Notes under the pieces: model-generated | What the model saw: the letters and a program-made list of their open reading frames with translations, nothing else | Databases searched by the model: none | Told to the model about the DNA's origin: nothing | Shown: piece by piece, positions 1 to 6,691 of the stretch | How positions within the stretch are numbered: position 1 is the first letter of the stretch | Layout of the letters: every line of letters begins with the position of its first letter | Made by a program: the position numbers and the translations under genes | Assembly (NCBI GenBank): GCA_021791455.1 | Contig: JAJYWM010000369.1 | Span: 1-7,937, forward strand | Length of the DNA stretch: 7,937 nucleotides | Direction of reading: 5' to 3' | From: a bacterium | GTDB lineage: Bacteria; Chloroflexota; Dormibacteria; UBA8260; Bog-877

Positions 1-268
1 TGGCCTTCAGCTGCCCCGGCACCGCCTCGGCGTCCGGTCTCTGGTTGCAGCAGACGAGGTGGATGTCCACCGACCTCCCGAGCCTGGCGATCTCACAGAG
101 CCGCCCGGTGGCCGCCTGTTGGGCGGCACGGGCGGCCCCGTCGTCGCCGAGGTCGCGGACCGTCAGTTCGGCCACCTCGTCCACGACGACCAGGGTCCCG
201 GGGCAGCAGGCAGGGGCAGCTGAGTCACCAGCGTCCACCGAGCGCCGGACCAGAGAGAGCCGCCGGTC
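1..268 (-). pseudogene. FtsK/SpoIIIE-type DNA translocase, C-terminal fragment (5'-truncated, runs off the window)
   Basis: Reading the minus strand from 268 down to 2 gives 89 open codons. They contain a Walker B block (TLVVVDEVAEL), then RDLGDDGAARAAQQAATGRL, CEIARLGRSVDIHLV and QRPDAEAVPGQLKA. This order is characteristic of the FtsK/SpoIIIE/TraB motor domain that pumps double-stranded DNA. The Walker A motif should lie some 80-100 residues before Walker B. Here an in-frame TGA (271-269) stops the frame about 30 codons before it, and none of the three minus frames from 270 to 480 gives a P-loop. The possible starts inside the fragment (for example GTG at 238) would give a motor with no P-loop, so I call it a remnant. 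The 3' end lies outside the window. Chromosomal ftsK, a plasmid-transfer protein and an integrative-element translocase cannot be separated from this piece. The family call is firm; the pseudogene status is an inference. Confidence 0.75.
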
Positions 269-487
269 AAGCCGCTACCGGACAGCTGTCAGTGCATTCT
301 TCTCCGCCTAGGGCATGCGCACGCGCCTCGGCTTGCCGTCCAGCCCTGGCCTCCTGGGAACTCCACCCGCGCGGGGCGCATTCCGTCAGCGGTCGTGACC
401 ACCTGAGAGACCTCACAGGGCGAGTGAATCGCCACCTCCCCATCGCGCTGCCTTGCCGGCAGCCGCTGAAGGTGCCATTCTGCTGGC
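269..487. other. Short intergenic stretch between two divergent, apparently 5'-truncated genes
   Basis: I see no convincing gene here. The plus-strand frame from 292 has an arginine/proline-rich composition with no recognisable domain, and the frame of the Kelch gene is closed by a TGA at 467-469. The minus frames all close quickly. An imperfect 18-nt palindrome (402-419, seven of eight pairs) is the only local symmetry; it is weak. No promoter with good -35 and -10 boxes was visible. The stretch is best read as the place where the 5' parts of the two flanking genes were lost. Confidence 0.4.
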
Positions 488-1963
488 GTGAAGATGCCGT
501 CGAGTGGCGAGCGCAGGCTTCCAGGCCCCCGAGCCGGCGCGGCGGTGGCCCATCACGCCGGTCTTGACCAGCTCATCCTCTTCGGAGGAGCCGACCATCG
601 TTCCTTGGGCGATAGCTGGGTCTGGCAGTCGGGTAGTTGGCGCCCGGTGGTCGCCGGCCAGGCACCCTTGACCCGCCACGATCCGAGCATCGCGTATGAC
701 CCAGATGCCGGTGAACTGGTGCTGTTCGGAGGGGTGCAAGCGACCCGCGAGGCCGGAGCCCCGCTTGTTCCGCTTGAGGACACGTGGGTGTGGAACGGTG
801 GGAAGTGGGAGGCGTGCCCGGAGCACACCGCGCCTGTGTGCGGCATCCATAGCCTGATGGCCTTCGACCCGACTCGTCACCAGATGCTCCTGGTGACGCA
901 ACCACGCCCTCGGTCGACGGGAGCGCTGCGGTCCAAAGGTGCTGTGGGTCCGCCCCGAGTCCAAACGTGGCTACGCGCTAGTGGCAAATGGCGCCTCCAG
1001 GAATGTGCGTCGTCGCCCGTCGCCGACGGGGGAGTGCATGCGGACGGCGTTCCCGCCGACCCGTTCCCGTGGCCGATCTACCACCCGAGCCCGTTCGACG
1101 CGGGAGCTGGTATGGCGTTCGATCCGATCACCCGCCAGGTGATCCTGTATCAGCGATGCCGGTATCGGGTACCGGGCAGCCCGGATGGGCCCTTCCTCAC
1201 CTGGGGGTGGGATGGGGAGACGTGGAAGCTTCTACTTGCCGAGGCCCACCGGATCGACGCAGCGAGGATCAACAACGATGCCTTTGATGACTCTCCCCGA
1301 CCCCTGCTGGCCACAGAAGCCGGGGGAACGGGGGTGCTCCAGCTGGATGGATTTGGGAGGACATGGCACTGGGATGGCCGGGCGTGGTCGCGGCGGGCGG
1401 TCCAAGCTCCGGGGCCGAGATCGAGAGCCGCAATCGCCACCGCGCCCAACCTCGATGCGATTGTGCTGTTCGGTGGCGTGGCCGCAAACACGGGGGGCAC
1501 CTACGCCGACACTTGGGGCTGGGACGGCGACTCATGGTTCCTGCTCTCACCGCCGGTTCAACCGCAGGTCATCCTCAAACCCCCAGATCGTCGACCGTCG
1601 GCCGGGGTCACTAAGGCTCAAGCCGTCACCCAGGTCCGTAATGGGAAGCATTTGGGGCTCGCTGGTGCTCCACTGATAGCTGTCAGAGCTGGCCCTCTTC
1701 GAGAGTTCCTCGGACCCGGGGAGACGCGGCCAGGCATGGACGCTTGGGTTTGGGCCGTCGTCCTGGGCCCGATTGAGCCACCCTACCAGCGTGGCCCATC
1801 GGGCCCGACCACTGCGCTTGTCCTCATGGACTACAAGACGGGAGCCGTCCTGTCCACGGGATTCCCGGCGCCCGCCGCCCTGGTTCCTCGTGGCGCCTTG
1901 GGGCGGCCTTACCCTCTCGGCAACCAGTCCGCTCGGCTTCTGGCTGCACACAATGGTGGATGA
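488..1963 (+). CDS. Kelch-like six-bladed beta-propeller protein with a C-terminal extra domain
   Basis: The 491-residue product carries repeated Kelch-type blades, each ending in a Trp-rich strand. Blade 1 has LILFGG (29-34) and DSWVWQSGSW (42-51); blade 2 has LVLFGG (77-82) and DTWVWNGGKW (98-107). A degenerate blade 3 ends TWLRASGKW (160-168), blade 4 has TWGWDGETW (238-246) and blade 5 has RTWHWDGRAW (291-300). Blade 6 has IVLFGG (325-330) and DTWGWDGDSW (341-350). Residues about 370-470 form a separate region (VWAVVLGPI, then ALVLMDYKTGAVLSTGF) resembling the tail of secreted actinobacterial proteins. Proteins of this kind are usually exported or lipid-anchored and bind partners or sugars, but no signal peptide is present. 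GTG 488 is the first start after the in-frame TGA at 467-469; ATG 494 is equally possible, and neither has a good ribosome site. The missing export signal suggests loss of the true N-terminus. The ligand is unknown. Confidence 0.8.
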   Translation: MKMPSSGERRLPGPRAGAAVAHHAGLDQLILFGGADHRSLGDSWVWQSGSWRPVVAGQAPLTRHDPSIAYDPDAGELVLFGGVQATREAGAPLVPLEDTWVWNGGKWEACPEHTAPVCGIHSLMAFDPTRHQMLLVTQPRPRSTGALRSKGAVGPPRVQTWLRASGKWRLQECASSPVADGGVHADGVPADPFPWPIYHPSPFDAGAGMAFDPITRQVILYQRCRYRVPGSPDGPFLTWGWDGETWKLLLAEAHRIDAARINNDAFDDSPRPLLATEAGGTGVLQLDGFGRTWHWDGRAWSRRAVQAPGPRSRAAIATAPNLDAIVLFGGVAANTGGTYADTWGWDGDSWFLLSPPVQPQVILKPPDRRPSAGVTKAQAVTQVRNGKHLGLAGAPLIAVRAGPLREFLGPGETRPGMDAWVWAVVLGPIEPPYQRGPSGPTTALVLMDYKTGAVLSTGFPAPAALVPRGALGRPYPLGNQSARLLAAHNGG

Positions 1964-1996
1964 CGCACCACACGCGCGCCCGCCAGCCGGAGCCCC

Positions 1997-2010
1997 GGGG
2001 AGCTCTCCCC
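1997..2010. terminator. Possible weak hairpin after the Kelch gene
   Basis: GGGGAG and CTCCCC-type arms form a six-pair inverted repeat (GGGGAGCTCTCCCC) 34 nt after the Kelch stop codon. The formal loop is only two bases, so the real hairpin would have five or fewer pairs, and no T-run follows. It may slow the polymerase between this gene and the convergent pseudogene, but this is a weak call. Confidence 0.2.
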
Positions 2011-2063
2011 TCGGACCCAGCGCCTTGAGGACCGCAAGGACCCCTCAGTCCAGAAGAGCCCCA

Positions 2064-2317
2064 TCCATCGCCAGATGTGCCGAAGGCCAACGCCGCTACC
2101 GCCACGACCCCCTTACGGGCTCTGGGAGTTGATCGGGTCGTCCCAGACCGGCACCACCGCCTACCAGCCTGCACTCGGCCGAATTCGCTCGCCACCGGGC
2201 CGGAAGGTCGCGTCGCAGATAGCTGTCACCACCTTCGGCCGGCTGACACGCGACACCCGTCGCCGCCAAGCGGTCCCCAAACTGTCCAAAGTCGGCGAGC
2301 ACCGCTTGCCGGGGATT
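2064..2317 (-). pseudogene. Decayed paralogue of the DUF4129-type gene at 3481-4164
   Basis: On the minus strand from 2317, NPRQAVLADFGQFGDRLAA matches NPREAVLAAFGDLEDRLSA of the intact gene, and further on DSYLRRDLPARWRANSA matches DSYLTRALPARWRTSSA. The match then leaves the frame: about 8 nt are missing relative to the intact gene near 2130, and the next frame meets TAA at 2115-2113. Homology resumes in a third frame with VVAVAALAFGTSGDG (2108-2064) against VDAATELARGTFGDHG. The DNA agrees too: CGCCACCGGGCCGG occurs in both copies at the matching place. A proline-rich linker may continue to about 2437, but the two membrane helices of the intact protein are not seen. With two frame breaks and a stop, the copy cannot make a DUF4129 protein. 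The 9-bp inverted repeat at 2304-2335 overlaps its 5' end. Confidence 0.85.
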
Positions 2318-2335
2318 TTCGGGACACCGGCAAGC
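2304..2335. repeat. 9-bp perfect inverted repeat with 14-nt loop
   Basis: GCTTGCCGG (2304-2312) and CCGGCAAGC (2327-2335) are exact reverse complements around a 14-nt loop that includes ATTTTC. It falls at the linker/domain boundary of the DUF4129 pseudogene, where the intact copy has no such structure. It could be a transcription-stopping hairpin in either direction, although no T-run follows either arm, or a scar of a small insertion. The symmetry is certain; the role is unknown. Confidence 0.45.
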
Positions 2336-2515
2336 CCCTGGCGCGGCTGACGGCGGCGGGTCCCCTTCGACTCCGCGTTCAGGGGATCGAGGTGCACCTG
2401 GTCTAGGCGCGCCAAACCTCCCAGGTCGAGTGCCAGCTGCCTGACTGCTCGCGCTTCACAGGCATCCGGGCTGGTCTTGCGCTAGCCCTCTTGATCCACG
2501 GTTTCGCCCGGTCGG

Positions 2516-3124
2516 TCAATTGAACGTGCTTTGGACGTATGAAATCGCTCGGGCGTTCAGCGACTGGGCGCGCTGATCGGCGCAAGGGTCCCGAGGGTCG
2601 TTCCCGAGCCCATCAACGCACACCATATTGACCATTACGAGTACTGAGCTGGCGGTGGATCCGCCGACACTGTACGAGGCCACCAGGCCGCCCATGACGT
2701 AGTCAGCCCCAGGCCGACTACCCTCCACACCAACGACTATCCCGACCACGTGACGCGCAGGGACCACATACCCGTTCAATGCCACAAGGGGCCAAGTGCC
2801 ATTTGGGCCAGGGCCGCCATCGGCCGGCGGTGGCCAGCCATGCGCATTCTCCAGGGTGTCAGGCCCGGCGACGACTGCAGAGTGCACCAAGATTGGAGCC
2901 TCCATCCGTGGCACCGTCAGCAACCGTACGCTCCTCAAGGTCACGCTCCGATCAGAATTGTTGCGGGCCTGAACCGTAAAAACCACGACACTTCCCGGGT
3001 TGGCCGACGTCCCGGCACCGACCGTGCCCGACGTTCGTAGTGGACCGAATTGTGAACTGGCACAGCCTGCCAGCAGCACCACGGCCGCACATGCTATCCC
3101 TGACACCCACCTCCAACTCATCAT
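2516..3124 (-). CDS. Predicted lipoprotein of unknown function
   Basis: The 202-residue product starts MMSWRWVSGIACAAVVLLAGC: a short positive N-region, a hydrophobic core and a lipobox (LAGC, Cys21). It is therefore expected to be exported, lipidated at Cys21 and anchored outside the membrane. The mature part begins with a small Ser/Gly-rich linker, then VVVFTVQARNNSDRSVTLRS. That pattern is typical of an immunoglobulin-like fold of the kind found in DUF4352-like lipoproteins, though I cannot assign a family with confidence. Two cysteines near the C-terminus (in MVCVDGLG and DPCADQ) could form a disulfide. The reading frame is open upstream to 3262, but the signal peptide places the start at ATG 3124 (or 3121); no good ribosome site precedes it. 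It sits between the decayed and the intact DUF4129 genes on the same strand and appears to be transcribed alone. Confidence 0.75.
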   Translation of the reverse strand: MMSWRWVSGIACAAVVLLAGCASSQFGPLRTSGTVGAGTSANPGSVVVFTVQARNNSDRSVTLRSVRLLTVPRMEAPILVHSAVVAGPDTLENAHGWPPPADGGPGPNGTWPLVALNGYVVPARHVVGIVVGVEGSRPGADYVMGGLVASYSVGGSTASSVLVMVNMVCVDGLGNDPRDPCADQRAQSLNARAISYVQSTFN

Positions 3125-3480
3125 CGGTCGACTACCCAGGCCCGTCCGGAGGCGGAGGCGGCTTGAGCGACAAAGAGGTTCGTCGTCGATATTTAAGCCC
3201 GAAATCCGGCCGTAAACCGGGCAGGCTGGCGGCACCGCCGAAGTTGTTCCAACCCAGTTCAAGGCCGCCGTGCACGGATGCTGAACGGCTCACGGCGCGA
3301 ATACTAGCATCGGGCTACCTCCAATGAGCGCCAGCTTGGGAGTGATTTAGGTGGCCCCCGGTTTCCTTGTCCTGGGATCATCGCCGGGGGCGAGAGCACG
3401 CCCGTTTACGCGTCGATTCGCAAGGCGTTCGACCGCAACTCCAAGCTAGTCCGAGATGTTGAGGACTTTCTGGTCACTTG
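3125..3480. other. 356-bp gap with a hairpin and a possible transposase scrap, no convincing gene
   Basis: This separates the end of the four-gene minus-strand operon from the lipoprotein gene at 2516-3124. Frames that run through it look random. The most AT-rich patch (around 3189-3197, ATATTTAA on the plus strand) lies 65-75 nt before the lipoprotein start. On the minus strand it reads TTTACG-15-TAAATA, a poor promoter match but the only candidate. The rest holds the inverted repeat at 3354-3391 and a short plus-strand stretch at 3413-3484 that looks weakly like the end of an IS630-type transposase. Confidence 0.4.
3354..3391 (-). terminator. GC-rich inverted repeat downstream of the DUF58 operon
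   Basis: GCCCCCGG (3354-3361) and CCGGGGGC (3384-3391) pair perfectly over eight bases around a 22-nt loop. The structure lies about 90 nt beyond the last stop codon (3481) of the minus-strand operon, where a transcript end would be expected. There is no T-run after it, so an intrinsic terminator of the classical kind is doubtful; high-GC bacteria often use hairpins lacking T-runs. Confidence 0.35.
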
Positions 3481-4164
3481 CTACCGGGCCTCAGGCGGAG
3501 CTGCGCTGTCACCATGATCGCCGAAGGTGCCGCGCGCCAGCTCCGTGGCGGCGTCGACCGCCTGGGCTGCGCTCAGGGAGCTGATCGAGTGTTCTGAATA
3601 TCGGGCGACGGCATACCAGCGAACCAGGGTCGCTCTGGCGGAGCTGGTGCGCCACCGGGCCGGCAGGGCGCGCGTCAGGTAGCTGTCGGCCCCCTCCGTC
3701 GGGAACCGGCCGACCCCAGCTGCGGACAAGCGGTCCTCCAGATCCCCAAACGCCGCCAGGACAGCTTCCCGAGGGTTGCTCGGTGGGCGGCGCGATCTGG
3801 GCTCAGGTGGGAGAGTGTCCGACACTTCTGGCTCCTCCTCCTGCGGACTCCTCGAGGGCCTGGTGACGGCGAACAGGATTGCGCTGCTCACGATCAGGAG
3901 CACCCCAAGAGCGAGCCCGAGCCAGAGCGCTAACCATGACACCGATCTTGATGATCCCGCCTGGCGACAGATCGAGACAGCAGACGAGCAGGCTGTTGGG
4001 AGCGGTCCCGGCTGACCCCCGGGAAGAACGGTCACGCGGAGGTGGCCCGGCACATAAGCGGCCATACCGCCGCGGCTGGCGAGGACCACAACGACCGCGA
4101 GGATCCCGACCACGCCGAGAATGACCAGGGCCTGCGGACCGCGGACGGCGGGTCGTTCAGACAC
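3481..4164 (-). CDS. Small DUF4129-type membrane protein
   Basis: The 227-residue protein has a membrane helix at about 11-30 and an outside loop with two cysteines (59 and 66) that could form a disulfide. A second helix follows at about 76-100, then an acidic/proline linker (108-128) and a C-terminal soluble domain (about 130-211). That domain contains PREAVLAAFGDLEDRLSAAG, a conserved-looking TEGADSYLTRALPARW and a tail with LVRWYAVARYSEHSI. The arrangement and the VARYS motif fit DUF4129, whose members usually follow a transglutaminase or stand near MoxR/DUF58 genes; this one is short and has no transglutaminase part. The GTG start (4164-4162) lies inside the end of the upstream gene, with the stop TGA in the shared GTGTCTGA, giving an 8-nt overlap. 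A GAGG site (4174-4177) sits 9 nt before it. It is the last gene of the operon. A decayed paralogue lies at 2064-2317. The domain name is likely; the biochemical role is unknown. Confidence 0.75.
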   Translation of the reverse strand: MSERPAVRGPQALVILGVVGILAVVVVLASRGGMAAYVPGHLRVTVLPGGQPGPLPTACSSAVSICRQAGSSRSVSWLALWLGLALGVLLIVSSAILFAVTRPSRSPQEEEPEVSDTLPPEPRSRRPPSNPREAVLAAFGDLEDRLSAAGVGRFPTEGADSYLTRALPARWRTSSARATLVRWYAVARYSEHSISSLSAAQAVDAATELARGTFGDHGDSAAPPEAR

Positions 4165-5410
4165 TCGAAGATGCCTCGAGTGCCGTCAGGGCCGCGCCCA
4201 CGGACACCTCCGCTACCCCATCTACAAGATGGGGCTCGGCGCTGAGCCCGAACGAGCCGCGATGATGGTCGGACCCCGCCGCTCCCGGATGGTAGCTGAA
4301 GGGGTTCGCCGGCGTGCCTCCCTGCTCCCCCAGCTGGCTCGCGATCTCCCGCGCATCAACCTGCTTGGCTAGGGAAACGAGAATTCGCTGTAGATCGCCG
4401 GTCACGGGCGCCCGGGATGACACGTTGCGGCAGGCGCGAGCGATGAGCTCCAGCTCAGCCGGGAAGGGGGGCCCGTCTGGAGGGCGGCGGTTACTAAGAC
4501 CCCCCCCGAGCGCTGGACGAGATAGGTGCAACAGCAGGCGCACGAGCCAATTGAGCGCAATCGCCCCGGCCGCAAGCACCGCTAGTTCCCCGGCTGCCGT
4601 GAGATCCCTCGCCTTGACTGCCGCGTTGGCCGTCGAGCTTGGCTGAGTCACGGGGCTCAGGGCCGTCAGGGCCACCAAAGTGGCTAGTGCGAGCAGGAGC
4701 AGCGACAGCGCGCTAGTGGCCGCCATGCTCTGTCTGGAACGACCACGAAATGTGGTGAGAGGCGCTCCCCGGACGGTGTTCAGCATCCGCCCGAGAATCA
4801 GCGACCATCTCGTGGCCGGCCGGCCGGTCGATCGGGAAGGTCCGGGCTCACGCCATAGAGATGGATCGCTCGGTCTTGCAGCAGTGGCCTGGGACGCGCC
4901 GAGGACGACCGCCACGCCAACGATGGCGACGAGACTAGCCACGCCGACTAGGACCACTAGGGCTCCCGACGTTGCCGGTATCCGGCTCAGCAAGGCCGCG
5001 CCCTCCGCGGCGAGGGCCAAGCCGATGGCGGCTGCCGCCATCCTGGCAGCCTCGGCAAGCATCGCCGATCGGTCCTCGTGAGCTGGCGTTCTCAGCTCCA
5101 CGGCCCACCAGCCCAGCTGTAGGGCGAGGAATGTACCTCCAGCCACCAGCCCGACCGTGCTAACAGCTAGACCGGATCCAGTTCGGCCGGTCAGGTCCAA
5201 GCCATAACTCAGCAGCAGCAAGCCGACGCAGGCGGTGACCATACCGGGCCGCTGCAGCCAAACCGCGGCCGTCATGCCGACGGCCACGACGATCGGGGTC
5301 GCGAAGGCGACGCCGGGTAGGACAGATCCCAGAAGGCTCAGCTGAAGTCCGATGGCGCAGGCCAGGACCACCGCCGCTCCGCCAACCACCAGCGGACCGG
5401 ACGCCCTCAT
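4157..5410 (-). CDS. Polytopic membrane protein of the MoxR/DUF58 operon
   Basis: The 417-residue product has about eight hydrophobic segments: 6-28, 32-51, 56-73, 78-103, 121-145, 149-171, 229-251 and 270-296. A basic, Ser/Arg-rich loop (about 172-228) separates the last two. The C-terminal 120 residues are soluble and probably cytoplasmic, with a helical stretch (318-360, including ELIARACRNV and LVSLAKQVDAREIA). I do not recognise a named family. Membrane proteins of this size often stand between DUF58 and DUF4129 genes in actinobacterial MoxR clusters, so a scaffold role in that complex is a reasonable inference. The ATG start at 5410 overlaps the DUF58 stop codon (ATGA), which argues against the longer open frame running up to 5545. 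An 8-nt G run in the coding strand (4500-4507) encodes part of LGGGL near residue 303, just before the soluble tail. Confidence 0.7.
   Translation of the reverse strand: MRASGPLVVGGAAVVLACAIGLQLSLLGSVLPGVAFATPIVVAVGMTAAVWLQRPGMVTACVGLLLLSYGLDLTGRTGSGLAVSTVGLVAGGTFLALQLGWWAVELRTPAHEDRSAMLAEAARMAAAAIGLALAAEGAALLSRIPATSGALVVLVGVASLVAIVGVAVVLGASQATAARPSDPSLWREPGPSRSTGRPATRWSLILGRMLNTVRGAPLTTFRGRSRQSMAATSALSLLLLALATLVALTALSPVTQPSSTANAAVKARDLTAAGELAVLAAGAIALNWLVRLLLHLSRPALGGGLSNRRPPDGPPFPAELELIARACRNVSSRAPVTGDLQRILVSLAKQVDAREIASQLGEQGGTPANPFSYHPGAAGSDHHRGSFGLSAEPHLVDGVAEVSVGAALTALEASSSV
4500..4507 (-). repeat. Eight-base G homopolymer inside the membrane-protein gene
   Basis: The coding strand has eight consecutive G residues (CCCCCCCC on the plus strand) at the junction between the last membrane helix and the soluble tail. 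Tracts of this length can slip during replication or sequencing. A one-base change would remove the C-terminal 115 residues and break the overlap with the next gene. Whether it varies is unknown. Confidence 0.5.
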
Positions 5411-6678
5411 GCCGCCCAGCGGCCCCGCCGCAGTTGGTTGAGGGTGGTGACGGCCCCATCGAGGGATGTGCCGGGTTTCCACCGCACAACTGGCACTCCG
5501 GCTCGAAGCAGTTCCATCCTCCTGGCCCCGCGCCACAGTCGCCAAACCCGGGACGCCACGTCAGACCCGGAGCCTCCCGGAACCTGAACATACTGCTCAG
5601 GGTCCACCTCGACGACGGCCAGGTCGAATCCCCGACCTCGGATATCGAACAGGGCTCCAACCATGCGCGGATCTGTCAACGGAGAGATCGCCACTACGAG
5701 GGCCTGGGGCGGCAGGATCCTAGGCGGCAGCACGCCCAGAGCCGGGCTAGCATAGCTGGCGACGACCGAGCAGTCGATCAGGGCGTCGAGGACTCGATAC
5801 AGGTGAGTGCTTCCCATGCCTGGGGCCAGCCACTGGAGTACACCACCGTAGGCAATCAACCCCACCCGGTCGCGGCGGCGCATGAGATGAATCTCCGCTA
5901 GGGCTGCCGCTGCTCTACCGGTCGCCGCCATGGTCCCTTCGGTCCCGGTCTTCAGGTCGGCGAACGAGTCGACCAGAAGAATGAGGTCTGCGTTCCTCTC
6001 GGGATTCTGGACGTTGACGAAAGGCTGATGGCGCCGAGCTGTCACCCGCCAGTTGATGCGGCGCACCTGGTCGCCAGGACTGTAGAGGCGGATGTCGGCG
6101 AACTCGAGCCCCTCTGCCCGCTGGCGGGACAGTTGGTTGCCCACGTAGACCTGAGTCTTCTGGGCCGACACACCAACCCGCAGAGGGCTCGCGGTGGGGT
6201 AGACACGGAGGCTCACCGTTTCACCACTGGTTCCGGTGGCCAAGAATACCCCGAAGTGATGTCGAGCGCGGACCCTGACGGGGCCCACCACATGGGCACC
6301 CCAGGTGCGACAGGCAACTTCCAGAACGGCCGTCGCTCGACCACGACGGTCCGGCTCAAATGCGAACCGGGCCGGCGGATCAACCGGCTCCAGTCCTTCC
6401 GGCAGCTGGATGTCGCACAGGACCCTGCCCCACCTGGCCGCATGCGTGACGGTCAGAGTGAGAGCTACCGTCTCCCCTTCGAAGGCACGGTCGCGGTCGA
6501 TGGTCAGGTTGACGTGGCACGGGGCCCGCCGGTCAAGCAGGAGGCCCCAGACCAGGAAGACGGCGAGAGGTGCGGTGCAGGCCGCCAGGGCCGGGGCGCC
6601 GAACGCGAGAGCCGCTAGGCCACCGAGAACGAGCAGGGCAGCCAAGCCTCCCAGCCGATAGGTCGGGTATGCAATCAA
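5407..6678 (-). CDS. DUF58 protein with vWA-like domain, partner of MoxR
   Basis: Counting from the TTG start at 6678, the protein has 423 residues, normal for the family. Two membrane helices lie at about 7-50, then a beta-rich extracytoplasmic or juxtamembrane part (50-185), then the DUF58 hallmark FADIRLYSPGDQVRRINWR (193-211). The hallmark is followed by a vWA-like segment with ADLILLVDSFADL, where D237 is at the MIDAS position. The canonical DxSxS serines are replaced, as in the common actinobacterial DTFAD-type subgroup, so metal binding is uncertain. DUF58 proteins act with MoxR AAA+ ATPases encoded nearby. The open frame continues to 6993 but overlaps the upstream lipoprotein gene; TTG 6678 begins the hydrophobic segment directly (IAYPTYRLGGLAALL), with GGGGA four bases before it. 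No ATG or GTG fits this spot, so the start is a choice. The 3' end shares ATGA with the next gene. Confidence 0.85.
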   Translation of the reverse strand: MIAYPTYRLGGLAALLVLGGLAALAFGAPALAACTAPLAVFLVWGLLLDRRAPCHVNLTIDRDRAFEGETVALTLTVTHAARWGRVLCDIQLPEGLEPVDPPARFAFEPDRRGRATAVLEVACRTWGAHVVGPVRVRARHHFGVFLATGTSGETVSLRVYPTASPLRVGVSAQKTQVYVGNQLSRQRAEGLEFADIRLYSPGDQVRRINWRVTARRHQPFVNVQNPERNADLILLVDSFADLKTGTEGTMAATGRAAAALAEIHLMRRRDRVGLIAYGGVLQWLAPGMGSTHLYRVLDALIDCSVVASYASPALGVLPPRILPPQALVVAISPLTDPRMVGALFDIRGRGFDLAVVEVDPEQYVQVPGGSGSDVASRVWRLWRGARRMELLRAGVPVVRWKPGTSLDGAVTTLNQLRRGRWAA

Positions 6679-6691
6679 GGCGTCCCCAAGC

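Noticed and set aside
402..419. Imperfect 18-nt palindrome CCTGAGAGACCTCACAGG
   Set aside because: It has one mismatch and a two-base loop, with no partner site; such symmetry is common by chance.
413..964. Minus-strand 183-codon frame opposite the Kelch gene
   Set aside because: It is a mirror frame of a real gene with Arg/His-rich random composition and no motif.
3425..3440. GTTCGAC resembling a tRNA T-loop
   Set aside because: No acceptor stem or anticodon arm can be folded around it.
5411..5545. N-terminal extension of the membrane-protein gene up to 5545
   Set aside because: It overlaps the DUF58 coding end, is polar and unlike the protein's membrane start, and ATG 5410 gives a typical 4-nt operon overlap.
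5640..5700. Missing MIDAS serines in the DUF58 protein as a sign of inactivation
   Set aside because: The region (about 5950-5975) matches the common DTFAD-type form of actinobacterial DUF58 proteins, so it is a subgroup trait and not a defect.
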